Below, piece by piece: positions 16,929 to 25,843 of a stretch of 64,000 nucleotides of DNA. The translations under genes were made by a program, and so were the position numbers. The notes under the pieces are model-generated. The model searched no databases and was not told the origin of the DNA. It saw nothing but the letters and a program-made list of their open reading frames with translations. Origin of the DNA: Bradyrhizobium sp. Ec3.3 (GTDB taxonomy: Bacteria > Pseudomonadota > Alphaproteobacteria > Rhizobiales > Xanthobacteraceae); NCBI RefSeq assembly GCF_000472925.1, contig NZ_AXAS01000041.1:1-64000 (forward strand), read 5' to 3'. Every line of letters starts with the position of its first letter. The stretch's first letter is position 1.

Positions 16929-18371
16929 GTTTCCGATGCAATGATCTCCGGGCTTATCACGCTGGAGCGATCCGGCGAGGCAGGGCTGGTAGTGCAATTG
17001 ACCGGCCAGCTCAGGCGCCTGATCGCGAGCGGTCGGATCGGCAAGGATCGTGTGCTGCCGTCGAGCCGCCGGCTTGCGAGCGATCTCGGCGTGTCCCGCA
17101 ACACCGTCAGCTTCGCGTTCGAGCAGCTCGCCGCTGAGGGCTACCTCGCGATGTCGCACGGGCGGCGTCCGGTGGTGATGGTCGATGGCGGCGAACGGAC
17201 CGAGGGAGCAGGCACCGCCGTATCGCGCGTGCAGCCCGGAAAGCCCCGGCTCTCGCCCTGGGCCTCCAAGTTGCGCGAGACGGACTGGCCGATGTCTTAT
17301 CTCGCGTCGTTGCGACCGCTAAGGCCCGGCCACGCCGACGCCCGGGAGTTTCCGAACGAGATCTGGGCACGTTGCCTGCGCCGCAGCGCCGTGCAGTCGG
17401 CGAGGCGCGAGATCGGAGCGGTCAACCGGCCACGCCTGCGGGAGGCTTTGGCGCAGTATCTTGCGACCAGCAGGGGCGTTCGCGCAGCGGCGGCGCAGGT
17501 GATGATCCTGCCGAGCGCGCAGGCCGCGCTGACCTTGATTGCCGCCACGCTTATCACGCCCGGTGACGAGGTCTGGGTGGAGGATCCAGGCTATCCGGGT
17601 GCCACGGCCGCCTTCCGCGCTTCCGGCGCACGCGTGGTCGGCATGGGGCTGGATGAGCAGGGCATGCAGCGGGTAGCTGGAACGGTCGCGCCAAGGCTCA
17701 TCTTCATGACGCCATCGCACCAGCACCCGACGGGGCGATTGATGTCGCTTGTCCGCCGCACCGAATTTCTCGCTGCAAGCCGGCCGGGCAAGACCTGGAT
17801 TATCGAAGACGACTACGACGGCGAATTCCACTACGACAGCCGGCCGGTGCCCTCCTTGCAGGGGCTCGATGCCCACGGCCGCGTGTTCTATGTCGGCACC
17901 TTTTCGAAGGTGATGACCTCGGACATCCGCCTCGGATATCTCGTCACGCCGCCGGCCCTGTGCGACACGTTGGAGATCGCGCAGCGGCACATGGGACTGA
18001 TCGCGGCCAGTCACATCCAGGAAGCGCTGGCCGAGTTCATCATCGATGGACACTTCCTCGCACACCTTCGCCGGATGCGCCGCCTCTACCACGCGCGCCG
18101 CGATCACCTCGTCGGCGAGATGGAACGCCGTCTGGGTGGCGTTCTTGAGGTCGAGACGCCCTCGGGCGGCATCCAACTCGTTGCACGCCTCAAGCGCGGC
18201 GGCGCAGACCGGGCAGCGGTCAAGCGGCTGGTTGAGGCTGGAGTCGAGACGCGGGCGTTATCGACCCTGTCGCTCGGCCGGCCGCGCGATCATGGCTTGC
18301 TGCTCGGCTTTGCGGCCTGGCGCGAGAGCGAGATCAGCACGGCCGTGCGGACGATGGCGTCTTGCTTCTAG
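16923..18371 (+). CDS. MocR-family (GntR/aminotransferase) transcriptional regulator
   Basis: About 482 residues. N-terminal GntR winged helix (LIASGRIGKDRVLPSSRRLA, DLGVSRNTVSFAFEQLAAEG), then a fold type I aminotransferase domain with IIEDDYDGEFHYDSRP and the PLP lysine in GTFSK (Lys329). Such proteins sense PLP or amino compounds and control adjacent transport or metabolic genes. Start uncertain: the GTG at 16923 has GGAAAG at a good distance; the ATG at 16941 and a TTG at 16908 are alternatives. Divergent from the EamA exporter, its likely target. Confidence 0.87.
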   Translation: MPVSDAMISGLITLERSGEAGLVVQLTGQLRRLIASGRIGKDRVLPSSRRLASDLGVSRNTVSFAFEQLAAEGYLAMSHGRRPVVMVDGGERTEGAGTAVSRVQPGKPRLSPWASKLRETDWPMSYLASLRPLRPGHADAREFPNEIWARCLRRSAVQSARREIGAVNRPRLREALAQYLATSRGVRAAAAQVMILPSAQAALTLIAATLITPGDEVWVEDPGYPGATAAFRASGARVVGMGLDEQGMQRVAGTVAPRLIFMTPSHQHPTGRLMSLVRRTEFLAASRPGKTWIIEDDYDGEFHYDSRPVPSLQGLDAHGRVFYVGTFSKVMTSDIRLGYLVTPPALCDTLEIAQRHMGLIAASHIQEALAEFIIDGHFLAHLRRMRRLYHARRDHLVGEMERRLGGVLEVETPSGGIQLVARLKRGGADRAAVKRLVEAGVETRALSTLSLGRPRDHGLLLGFAAWRESEISTAVRTMASCF

Positions 18372-18380
18372 CGCGGTCGC

Positions 18381-19604
18381 TCAGTCCGCAGGCTTCGTCA
18401 CGATCCGGATCTCCGACGTCAGCGTCCGGTGCACCGGGCACTTGTCGGCGATCTCCATCAGCTTCTTGCGCTGCTCGGCATCGAGTGTGCCGTCCATCGC
18501 GATCACGCGGTCGATCTGGTCGAGCATGCCGTCGCGGGTCTCGCATTCTTCGCAATCTTTCGCGTAGATCTTGGCGTGCTTCAGCGTCACCGTGACGCGA
18601 TCGAGCGGCAGCGATTTGCGGTCGGCATAGAGCCGCATGGTCATGGACGTGCAGGCGCCAAGGCCAGCGAGCAGGAAATCATAGGGGCCGGGGCCGGCAT
18701 CCTCGCCGCCGGCCGCGACCGGCTCGTCGGCCACCAGCCGATGCGGCCCGACGGAGATCAACTGGTTGAACTTGCTCTTGCGGGTCTCCTGTACGATGAC
18801 CTGGCGCGGCGCCTCGGGGAGGCCTGCCACTTTCGCCGGTCTTGCAGCTTCGACATAGCGGCTCGCCCAGGCCGCGATCACGTCGGCGACATAAACGGCA
18901 TCGCTCGCCTTGCTGAGCAGATGATCGGCGTGGTCGAGCGAGACGAAGCTCTTCGGATGTTTCGCCGAGACGAAGATCTTCGTCGCATTGTCGATGCCGA
19001 CGGTGTCGTCGACGGGCGAATGCATCACCAGCAGCGCCTTGTGCAAGCCCGTGATATCCTTCATCAACTCGTGCTCGACGATGTCGTCGAGGAATTCGCG
19101 CTTGATGCGGAAGGGCCGCCCTGCGAGCGACACCTCGACCTCGCCCTGCGTACGGATGTCGTTCAGATGTTCCCTGAATAGCCCGGTGACGTGCGCTGGG
19201 TCGGATGGCGCAGCAATCGTCACCACCGCCTTGGGCTCCGGAATCTTTCCGGCTGCCGCCAGGATCGCAGCGCCACCCAGGCTATGGCCGATCAGGATCG
19301 CTGGCGCCTTTCGTGTTGCGCGCAGATGATCGGCGGCGTGCACGAGATCGGCAACGTTGGAGGAGAAGGTGGAGTTGGCGAAGTCGCCTTCGCTCGAGCC
19401 AAGCCCGGTGAAATCGAAGCGCAGCACGGCGATGCCTTTTGCTGCGAGAGCGACCGCGATCCGGCGTGCGGCCAGCACGTCCTTGCCGCAGGTGAAGCAG
19501 TGCGCAAACAGCGCGTAAGCCGCAGGTTCACCCTCCGGCAACTCCAGCGCGGCCGCCAGCAGATGGCCGCCTTCGCCTGTGAATTGAAAGCGCTCCATCG
19601 GCAT
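18381..19604 (-). CDS. bifunctional alpha/beta hydrolase-OsmC family protein
   Basis: 407 residues, a fusion. Residues 1-250: serine hydrolase with GHSLGG (Ser108), Asp in SPVDD (199/200) and His in LDHADHLL (His228). Residues 265-407: OsmC domain with both peroxidatic cysteines, Cys318 in GACTS and Cys389 in KCPVH. OsmC proteins reduce organic hydroperoxides. The fusion is a known architecture in proteobacteria, probably pairing ester cleavage with peroxide removal. Start at 19604 is set by AGGAG just upstream. Confidence 0.88.
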   Translation of the reverse strand: MPMERFQFTGEGGHLLAAALELPEGEPAAYALFAHCFTCGKDVLAARRIAVALAAKGIAVLRFDFTGLGSSEGDFANSTFSSNVADLVHAADHLRATRKAPAILIGHSLGGAAILAAAGKIPEPKAVVTIAAPSDPAHVTGLFREHLNDIRTQGEVEVSLAGRPFRIKREFLDDIVEHELMKDITGLHKALLVMHSPVDDTVGIDNATKIFVSAKHPKSFVSLDHADHLLSKASDAVYVADVIAAWASRYVEAARPAKVAGLPEAPRQVIVQETRKSKFNQLISVGPHRLVADEPVAAGGEDAGPGPYDFLLAGLGACTSMTMRLYADRKSLPLDRVTVTLKHAKIYAKDCEECETRDGMLDQIDRVIAMDGTLDAEQRKKLMEIADKCPVHRTLTSEIRIVTKPAD

Positions 19605-19657
19605 GGGTATCTCCTCGACGTTGGCGTCCACCTCTCCCAACGGGAGAGGTGGGAATG

Positions 19658-20323
19658 TCAGTCCCCGGAATAGCGTTCTTCAGTCCAGGGATCGCCGCGG
19701 TTATGATAGCCACGGACTTCCCAATAGCCGGGCGCATCCTCGGTCAGAAACTCGATCGCCTGAAGCCATTTGGCGCTCTTCCAGAAATAAAGATGCGGCA
19801 CGATGAGCCGCACTGGACCGCCATGTTCCTCGGACAGCGGCTCGCCCGACCAGCTATGGGCGAGCAGGGCGTCCTCAGCGGCGAAATCCTCCAGCGACAG
19901 ATTGGTGGTGTAGCCGTCATAGGAATGCAGCACGACGAAGCGCGCATCATCGCGCGGCTGGCAGGCCGCCAGCAGCTCGCGCGTCGCAAGCCCCTCCCAC
20001 TGGTTGTCGTAGCGCGACCAGGTCGTCACGCAATGGATGTCGGAGGTGAATTGCGCCTGCTTCTGCGCCGTGAATTCCGCAAACGTCCAGAACACCGGGT
20101 TTTCGACCGCGCCATAGACGTCGAGCCGCCAGCGTTCCGGCGAGATTTCCGGTGTGAGGCCCAGATCGAGCACGGGCCAGTCCTTGGTGAGATGCTGTCC
20201 GGGCGGCAGGCGCTGATCTTCCGGGCGTGCGATCCTGCCGGTGAGGAAGCGGCCCTCGCGCGCCCATTTCTCCTTGGTCCGCGTCAGCTTGCTTTCGGGC
20301 GGCGGCTCGTTCTCGTCAGCCAT
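19658..20323 (-). CDS. sulfite-oxidase-like molybdopterin oxidoreductase
   Basis: 221 residues, a molybdopterin-binding domain of the SUOX/YedY type. IHCVTTWSRYDNQWEG carries the Mo-ligand Cys98; HGGPVRLIVPHLYFWKSAKW and RGYHNRGDPW are typical. No Tat signal and no heme domain, so probably a cytoplasmic stand-alone Mo subunit; the electron acceptor is unknown. Follows the MFS gene after a 48-bp spacer made of tandem repeats. Confidence 0.86.
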   Translation of the reverse strand: MADENEPPPESKLTRTKEKWAREGRFLTGRIARPEDQRLPPGQHLTKDWPVLDLGLTPEISPERWRLDVYGAVENPVFWTFAEFTAQKQAQFTSDIHCVTTWSRYDNQWEGLATRELLAACQPRDDARFVVLHSYDGYTTNLSLEDFAAEDALLAHSWSGEPLSEEHGGPVRLIVPHLYFWKSAKWLQAIEFLTEDAPGYWEVRGYHNRGDPWTEERYSGD

Positions 20324-20324
20324 G

Positions 20325-20380
20325 ATCTACTCGTGGCAATGTCTACTCGTGACATCTACTCGTAACGATGTCTACTCGTG
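20325..20380. repeat. four short tandem repeats at the 3' end of the MFS gene
   Basis: TCTACTCGTG (third copy ends in A) occurs at 20326, 20342, 20355 and 20371, spaced 16, 13 and 16 bases. Read on the minus strand each copy is CACGAGTAGA and contains TAG; the first copy met supplies the real stop of the MFS gene and three more follow before the next ATG. Confidence 0.85.
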
Positions 20381-21694
20381 ACGATGCATCGCGGAGGCAT
20401 GCTTGGTGTCGCGCATCGTAGCATAGATGATCAGCGAGAGGCAGATGATGCCGCTGAGATAGTAATAGAACCACTCCTCGTGCCCGATGGTCTTGAAGTA
20501 GAGTGCGATCGCCGGCGCCGTGCCGCCGAACAGGGAGACCGTGATCGCATAGGGTAGCCCCACGCCGAGCGCGCGGACATTGGTCGGGAACAGCTCGGCC
20601 TTCACCACCGCGTTGATCGAGGTGTAGCCGGCGACGAACAGCCAGGCGCAGCAGATCAGCACGAATGCCATGAAGGGCGATTTCGTCTCCTTCAGCGTCA
20701 TCAGCAGCGGGACGGTTGCGAGCGTGCCGGCGACGCCGAAGAAGATCAGCAGCGGCTTGCGTCCGATTTTGTCGGAGATCGCGCCATAGATCGGTTGCAG
20801 GATGGTCGCGAAGATCAACGTGCCGAAGATCACGAAGGTGGTCTGGTCCTCGGTGAGCCCGACCGAGAGCTTGACGAAGGTCTGCATGTAGGTGGTGAAG
20901 GTGTAGAATGCCGCGGTACCGCCCGCGGTCAGTCCCACCACCAGCAACAGCTCCCGCGGATATTTCAGGAGGTTTGCGATGGAGCCGGTCGGCTTCACCA
21001 CCTTCTTGGCTTCCTCGAACGCCTCGGTCTCATGCAGGCCGCGCCGCATCACCGCGGCGAAGATCGCCAGCATTGCACCGATCGCAAACGGAATGCGCCA
21101 GCCCCAGGCCTTCAGCTCCTCGGGCGTGAGGAACACCTTTTGCAAGAGCAACAGCACGATGATCGCGGTGAGCTGTCCGCCGATCAGGGTGACGTACTGA
21201 AAGCTCGAATAGAAGCCGCGATGCCTGGGATCGGCGACCTCGCTCAAATAGGTGGCGCTGGCGCCATATTCGCCGCCGAGACTTAAGCCCTCGATCACGC
21301 GCGCGACCGCAAGGATGGCCGGGGCGGCAAGACCGATCGAGGCATAGGTCGGCGTCACCGCGATGATCAGCGAGCCGAAGCACATGAAGACGACGGAGAG
21401 CGTCAGCGATATCCGGCGTCCGAAATGATCGGCGAGATAGCCGAAGAACCAGCCTCCCAGGGGGCGCATCAGGAAGGTCGCCGCGAACACGACGGCGACG
21501 TTCAGTTGCTGGACGACAGGATCGTCGCCGGGGAAGAACGCCGGCGCGAAATACAGCGCGAACGCCGTATAGGCGTAGAAATCGTACCATTCGACGAGAT
21601 TGCCGATCGAGCCGATGAAGATCGCCTTGATGCGGCGTTCGGCGTCGGCAATGTCGAATCGCTCGGAGGCCGGCTCGATTGCTTGGTCTGTCAT
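20372..21694 (-). CDS. MFS permease of the MHS (KgtP/ProP) type
   Basis: 440 residues, twelve hydrophobic segments. Family signatures: GSIGNLVEWYDFYAYTAFAL at the N-terminus, RPLGGWFFGYLADHFGRR in loop 2-3, EYGASATYLSEVA and AISDKIGRKPLL in loop 8-9. MHS permeases import organic acids or zwitterions by H+ symport. ATG at 21694, with GGGAGG upstream, preferred over the GTG at 21697. Substrate not deducible. Confidence 0.9.
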   Translation of the reverse strand: MTDQAIEPASERFDIADAERRIKAIFIGSIGNLVEWYDFYAYTAFALYFAPAFFPGDDPVVQQLNVAVVFAATFLMRPLGGWFFGYLADHFGRRISLTLSVVFMCFGSLIIAVTPTYASIGLAAPAILAVARVIEGLSLGGEYGASATYLSEVADPRHRGFYSSFQYVTLIGGQLTAIIVLLLLQKVFLTPEELKAWGWRIPFAIGAMLAIFAAVMRRGLHETEAFEEAKKVVKPTGSIANLLKYPRELLLVVGLTAGGTAAFYTFTTYMQTFVKLSVGLTEDQTTFVIFGTLIFATILQPIYGAISDKIGRKPLLIFFGVAGTLATVPLLMTLKETKSPFMAFVLICCAWLFVAGYTSINAVVKAELFPTNVRALGVGLPYAITVSLFGGTAPAIALYFKTIGHEEWFYYYLSGIICLSLIIYATMRDTKHASAMHRHE

Positions 21695-21727
21695 CACCGG
21701 CCTCCCAGAACATTTTCTGTCTGGAGG

Positions 21728-22948
21728 CTACATGGCCTTTCCGAGCAGAAATGGCAACTGGCGGGGGCCGCGCACGGTCCCTTGCGACCAGGTCACGGTG
21801 CCGGCCGGGTTGAGCCGGAAGTCCGGGATTCGCTTCAACCATTCCTCAATTGCGACCTGCATCTCCATCCGCGCCAGGTTGGAACCGACGCAGCGGTGGA
21901 TGCCGAGGCCGAAGGCGGCATGGCGGTTCTCCCGGCGATCGAGCACGACCCTGTCGGCATCGGGGAACATTTTGGGGTCGCGGTTGGCGGCGGGGAAGGA
22001 CAGCAGCACCATGTTGCCCGGCTTGACCGGACAGCCGGCGATGGTCGTCTCCTTCATCACCTCGCGCGCCATCGTCACTGGCGAATAGGCGCGCAAGAGT
22101 TCCTCGACAGCGATCGGCATCAGCTCGGGCTCGGCGATCAGGCGCTCGCGGTCTGCAGGCGTCTTTGCAAGGTGCCAGAGCGAGGAGCCGATCGCACTCC
22201 AGGTGGTGTCGATGCCGGCGATCAGGAGCAGCCGCAGCGAGCCGTAGATGTGGGAGTCATCGAGCGGCTGCCCGTTCTTGTCACGGGCGTTGAGGAGATA
22301 GGAGATCAGGTCGTCGCCCGGCGCCTTCTTGCGCGCTTCGACATGGCCGGCGAAATAGTTGGTCATCTCCTCGGCCGCCTGCTTCAGCATCATCTCGTTC
22401 TTGATGCTCAGCTCGAGGATCATGTGGATCCACTTGATGAAGAGGTCGCCGTCGCTCTCGGGGATGCCGAGCATGTGAGCGATCGCGCGCACCGGGATGT
22501 GCTTGGTGTATCGCGCGGCGGCGTCGACCTTGCCATCGGCGATGAATTCGTCGATCAGCTCGTTGCAGATGGCGCGGACGCGCGGCTCGAGCTTCTTCAT
22601 CGCATCCGGCGTGAACGGCGGCAGCAGCAATTGCTTGGCCGGCTTGTGGTCCGGCGGATCGGAGGTGATCGGCGGCGCCGCGTTCTTGGCGACTTCGGGC
22701 CGTTCATCGCGAACGATGATGCGACGCGAGGAGAAGCTTTCGGTGTCGTTGGCGATCTGCCGCACCGCTTCGTAGGTCGTCGGCAAATAGCAGCCGAGAA
22801 AGCGCTCGGTGTGCACGACAGGGCTTGCGGCACGCATCTGGTCCCAGATCGGGAAGGGATCTTCCGTCCAGCGCGGATCGGTGTGATCAAAATCGTGGAG
22901 CCAATCGGTGACGGGCGGATGGGCGGCGGGTTGGCTGACGTCGGACAT
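21728..22948 (-). CDS. cytochrome P450
   Basis: 406 residues, soluble bacterial P450. I-helix oxygen-binding AGIDTT, K-helix ExxR region (EELLRAYSPVTMAREV) and heme loop AFGLGIHRCVGSNLAR with the thiolate Cys353. No membrane anchor. Start at 22948 chosen because AAGGA precedes it. Ferredoxin gene lies directly upstream on the same strand, so the electron path is probably reductase, this ferredoxin, P450. Substrate unknown. Confidence 0.93.
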   Translation of the reverse strand: MSDVSQPAAHPPVTDWLHDFDHTDPRWTEDPFPIWDQMRAASPVVHTERFLGCYLPTTYEAVRQIANDTESFSSRRIIVRDERPEVAKNAAPPITSDPPDHKPAKQLLLPPFTPDAMKKLEPRVRAICNELIDEFIADGKVDAAARYTKHIPVRAIAHMLGIPESDGDLFIKWIHMILELSIKNEMMLKQAAEEMTNYFAGHVEARKKAPGDDLISYLLNARDKNGQPLDDSHIYGSLRLLLIAGIDTTWSAIGSSLWHLAKTPADRERLIAEPELMPIAVEELLRAYSPVTMAREVMKETTIAGCPVKPGNMVLLSFPAANRDPKMFPDADRVVLDRRENRHAAFGLGIHRCVGSNLARMEMQVAIEEWLKRIPDFRLNPAGTVTWSQGTVRGPRQLPFLLGKAM

Positions 22949-23001
22949 CTCTGGATCCTTGGGGCTTGTGTTCACGGAAGAACGCAGGAACGTGCGGCGC
23001 A

Positions 23002-23211
23002 CTACTCCTCGGTCACTTCGATTGCGATTTCCGGACAGTTGGATTTGGCAAGCCAGGCCTTGTCTTCAAGGCCGGCCGGCACGGTGCCGTCGCCGACCTC
23101 ATGCGCATTGCCGTATTCGTCAAGCTCGAACAGTTCCGGCGCCAGCGCCTTGCAGCGTGCGTGCCCCTGACACTTTTCGGGATCGACGTGAACCCTCAGT
23201 CGTTCTGCCAT
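23002..23211 (-). CDS. P450-partner ferredoxin with CxxHxxC motif
   Basis: 69 residues. Cluster ligands are Cys14, Cys20 and Cys59 (NCPE); the usual second Cys is replaced by His17 (CQGHARC). This pattern is known in small [3Fe-4S]-type ferredoxins encoded beside P450s. It starts the P450 operon and is divergent from a TetR regulator. Confidence 0.92.
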   Translation of the reverse strand: MAERLRVHVDPEKCQGHARCKALAPELFELDEYGNAHEVGDGTVPAGLEDKAWLAKSNCPEIAIEVTEE

Positions 23212-23314
23212 CTAAGCTCCCTCGGTGATGCGCATGCAGACCCCATGCGGGGCCGGGCGCGTTCCTCAATTGATTTTTGTCCGCGGCGTTCACCGCGAGG
23301 TTAAGTTATAGTAT

Positions 23315-23344
23315 ATTACATTGCGGACGGGCTTTCCCTGTCAA
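23315..23344 (-). promoter_or_regulatory. candidate promoter of the ferredoxin-P450 operon
   Basis: On the minus strand TTGACA (23344-23339) is followed after 18 bases by TGTAAT (23320-23315) in an AT-rich patch (GTTATAGTATATTACA on the plus strand). No clear TetR palindrome was found here. Confidence 0.4.
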
Positions 23345-23371
23345 GCGCAAACTTATAGGTTTCCGCTCAAC

Positions 23372-24013
23372 ATGCCGACGCAACTCGCCCGCAAGCCGCA
23401 AAACGCCTATCACCATGGCGATCTTCGTGATGCCCTGATCAAGGCCGCCTTGCGCGAGGCCGAGCAGGGCGGGGCGGAGGCGATCAGCATCAAGGCACTG
23501 GCGAAGGAACTCGGCGTGTCGCAACCTGCGCCGTATCGTCATTTCGCCGACCGCGAGGCGCTGCTCGCCGCGGTGACGGCGGAAGCCTTCCGGCAATTCA
23601 CCGCTGTGCTGCGCGAGGCCATGGCGAAGCCATCGAAGCAGTCGAGGCTTTCGCGGCTCGCCCAGGCCACGCTGGATTTCGGCCTGCGCCGCAACGGCAT
23701 CTACCGGCTGATGTTCGCCTCGCGCACCGTCTCCTGTGCGGACGCGGGGAGCGAGTTGCACGCGGCAACCAACGAGACCTTCGCGCTCGTGATCGAGGCG
23801 CTGGAGGCGCCGGCCGTCGGCTATTTGCGCGAGCGCCATGCGCTGAAGATCTGGGCCGCGCTGCACGGCGTGGTGATGTTGGCCGAGCAGGGCATGCTCA
23901 CCGGCCGGTCGGCGCATACCACGCGCGAGGAGCTGGTCGAGGATTTCGTCGCCGAGACCAAGCTCGCGCTGGAGGTCGCGATCAAGGGAGTGCGCCGCGG
24001 CAAAGCCGACTAG
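23372..24013 (+). CDS. TetR/AcrR-family transcriptional regulator
   Basis: 213 residues. N-terminal HTH: AISIKALAKELGVSQPAPYR followed by HFADREALLAAVTAEAF. The C-terminal ligand domain (YLRERHALKIWAALHGVVML) resembles the WHG/TetR_C_13 group. Start at 23372 favoured over 23321, because HTH proteins of this family have a short N-terminal arm. Divergent from the ferredoxin/P450 operon, which it probably represses. Confidence 0.87.
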   Translation: MPTQLARKPQNAYHHGDLRDALIKAALREAEQGGAEAISIKALAKELGVSQPAPYRHFADREALLAAVTAEAFRQFTAVLREAMAKPSKQSRLSRLAQATLDFGLRRNGIYRLMFASRTVSCADAGSELHAATNETFALVIEALEAPAVGYLRERHALKIWAALHGVVMLAEQGMLTGRSAHTTREELVEDFVAETKLALEVAIKGVRRGKAD

Positions 24014-24648
24014 CGCGTCGCCGACAACAGCTTCATCAGTTTCAGCACGGCGCTGTCAGGCGTCGTCACCACCGGCTTGCCGGTCGCATCCGCAACCAGC
24101 GGCGCGGTGGACGCGATGCTGAATTGGGCGAGCGCGATCACGTCGCAGTCGCGCAGGTCTTTTGAGGCTTCCGCAATCAGGCGGTCGTGCGTGGCGCGGT
24201 CGCCGCGATCGAGCGCGGCGAGCGCGCCTTCGGCGAGCTTCGGTACGATCTCGACAGAGGCGGGAAACTCCGGCGGCATCGATTGCAACGTCGGCGGGAA
24301 GGTTGAGAGCAGGCCGATGCGCCGGCCCATCGTCACCGCCTGCTCGATCATTGCTTCATTCGGTTTCAGGACCGGCTTCGGCGCATGCGCGCGCGCAACC
24401 GCCTCGATGCAGGGCCCGAAGGCCGAGCAGGTGAACAGGATCGCGTCAGCCGCGGTCGCGACGGTATAATCCCCGAGCGCAAGGAACCGGTCGGTCATGG
24501 CGTCGGTGAGCGCGCCGTCGCGCGCCAGATCCGCCGACAGGCTGTCGTCGAGCAGGTTCATCAGTCGCGCCTCCGGCCAAAGACGCGCAAAGGCCGACTC
24601 GATCGGCGCGATGGAATGCTTGAGGGCGTGGATCAGGGTGATGCGCAT
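24010..24648 (-). CDS. Asp/Glu/hydantoin racemase-like protein
   Basis: 212 residues of the aspartate/glutamate racemase superfamily: RITLIHALKHSIAPIESAF at the start and the first catalytic Cys in ILFTCSAFGPC (Cys74). The second Cys, normally in a CT motif near residue 170, is replaced in DVIALAQFSIAST, so ordinary two-base racemisation is doubtful; a decarboxylase or isomerase-like role is possible. Start at 24648 excludes codons from the repeat. Its stop overlaps the convergent tetR stop. Confidence 0.78.
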   Translation of the reverse strand: MRITLIHALKHSIAPIESAFARLWPEARLMNLLDDSLSADLARDGALTDAMTDRFLALGDYTVATAADAILFTCSAFGPCIEAVARAHAPKPVLKPNEAMIEQAVTMGRRIGLLSTFPPTLQSMPPEFPASVEIVPKLAEGALAALDRGDRATHDRLIAEASKDLRDCDVIALAQFSIASTAPLVADATGKPVVTTPDSAVLKLMKLLSATR

Positions 24649-24668
24649 GAGGTTTCGTTGCTGCCTTC

Positions 24669-24808
24669 TCATCCCTCTCCCCGTTCTTACGGGGAGAGGG
24701 TTGGGGTGAGGGGCTCTATCCATACGAAAAGGTGAGAGATGGACTCGCGGAAGCGCCCCTCACCCGACCGCTACGCGGTCGACCTCTCCCCGTAAGAACG
24801 GGGCGAGG
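24669..24808. repeat. palindromic repeat (CCTCTCCCCGTTCTTACGGGGAGAGG type)
   Basis: Two outer arms, CTCTCCCCGTTCTTACGGGG and its inverse CCCCGTAAGAACGGGG, flank a GAGGGGC/GCCCCTC pair and a small CCGCTACGCGG hairpin. Fills the gap between the racemase-like gene and the amino-acid binding-protein gene. Confidence 0.85.
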
Positions 24809-24817
24809 CAAAATTCT

Positions 24818-25831
24818 TTACTTGAACGGAATGGCGTACATCAAGCCGCCCTTGCTCCAGAGGCCGTTGAGGCCGCGCTCGAGCTTCAGCGGGCTGCCTT
24901 TGCCGACGTTGCGCTCGTAGATCTCGCCGTAGTTGCCGGTCGCCTTGATCGCCGTGACCAGCCACTTGTTGTCCAGCCCAAGCCGCGAGCCGAGATCGCC
25001 GGAGGTACCTAACAGCCGCTGCACCGCGGGCGTCTGCGACTTTGCCATCTCCTCGACATTGGCCTGCGTCACGCCGAGCTCTTCCGCCTCGATCAGCCCG
25101 TAATGCAGCCAGGTGATGATGTCGCTCCAGACTTCGTCGCCATTGCGGGTAAAGGGTCCGAGCGGTTCCTTGCTGATGGTCTGCGGTAGCACGACATAGT
25201 CGGCCGGGTTTGGCGCGGCGGTCGTGACCGCGCCGGCCAGTGCCGAGGCATCCTGGGTCATGGCATCGCAGCGGCCGCCGAAGAAGGTCTGGTACATGGT
25301 GTCGACGCGGTCGAACACCAGCGGCTTCCAGTCGATGCCGTTGGCGCGGCCGTAATCGCCGAGCGTCACCTCATGGGTGGTGCCCTGCGCGACGCAGACG
25401 GTGGCGCCCTTGAGATCCTTCAGCTCCTTCACGCCGAGGTCCTTTTTCACGACAAAGCCCTGGCCGTCGTAGAAGTTGATCGGTCCCTGCCGCAAGCCCA
25501 GCGTGACACCGCGCAAATAGGTCTGCGTCGAGTTGCGGTAAAGCACGTCGATCTCGCCCGATTGCAGCGCGGTGAAGCGGTTCTGCGCGGTCAGCGCGAC
25601 ATAGCGCACCTTGTTGGGATCCCCTAACACGCCGGCGGCGAGCGCGCGGCAGTAGTCGACGTCGAGGCCCTTGTAATTGCCCTGCGAGTCCGGCGCGGAG
25701 AAGCCGGCAAAGCCGGCGCTGACGCCGCACACCAGCGTGCCGCGGCTCTTCACCGTGTCCAGCGTCGCAGCCGACGCCACGCTGCCCGAAGCCGCAAGCA
25801 AGCCCGCCGCGATAATCACGTTCCTCATCAT
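24818..25831 (-). CDS. aapJ: general L-amino-acid ABC transporter binding protein (AapJ-like)
   Basis: 337 residues with a signal peptide (IIAAGLLAASGSVASAA, cleavage near residue 22), so periplasmic. Typical AapJ stretches: TLDTVKSRGTLVCGVSAGFA, GLDVDYCRALAAGVLGD and VRYVALTAQNRFTALQSGEI. It delivers amino acids to the AapQM permease, whose genes are about 2.3 kb away on the opposite strand. Confidence 0.9.
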   Translation of the reverse strand: MMRNVIIAAGLLAASGSVASAATLDTVKSRGTLVCGVSAGFAGFSAPDSQGNYKGLDVDYCRALAAGVLGDPNKVRYVALTAQNRFTALQSGEIDVLYRNSTQTYLRGVTLGLRQGPINFYDGQGFVVKKDLGVKELKDLKGATVCVAQGTTHEVTLGDYGRANGIDWKPLVFDRVDTMYQTFFGGRCDAMTQDASALAGAVTTAAPNPADYVVLPQTISKEPLGPFTRNGDEVWSDIITWLHYGLIEAEELGVTQANVEEMAKSQTPAVQRLLGTSGDLGSRLGLDNKWLVTAIKATGNYGEIYERNVGKGSPLKLERGLNGLWSKGGLMYAIPFK

Positions 25832-25843
25832 GCTACTCTCCCC

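Noticed and set aside
21425..23170. 581-codon plus-strand frame over the MFS, P450 and ferredoxin genes
   Set aside because: Antisense shadow; the P450 heme and I-helix motifs on the other strand are unambiguous.
24669..24808. Possible CRISPR or rho-independent terminators in the repeat-rich spacers
   Set aside because: The elements are palindromes with no regular spacers, and most lack a T-tract; they match dispersed intergenic repeats.
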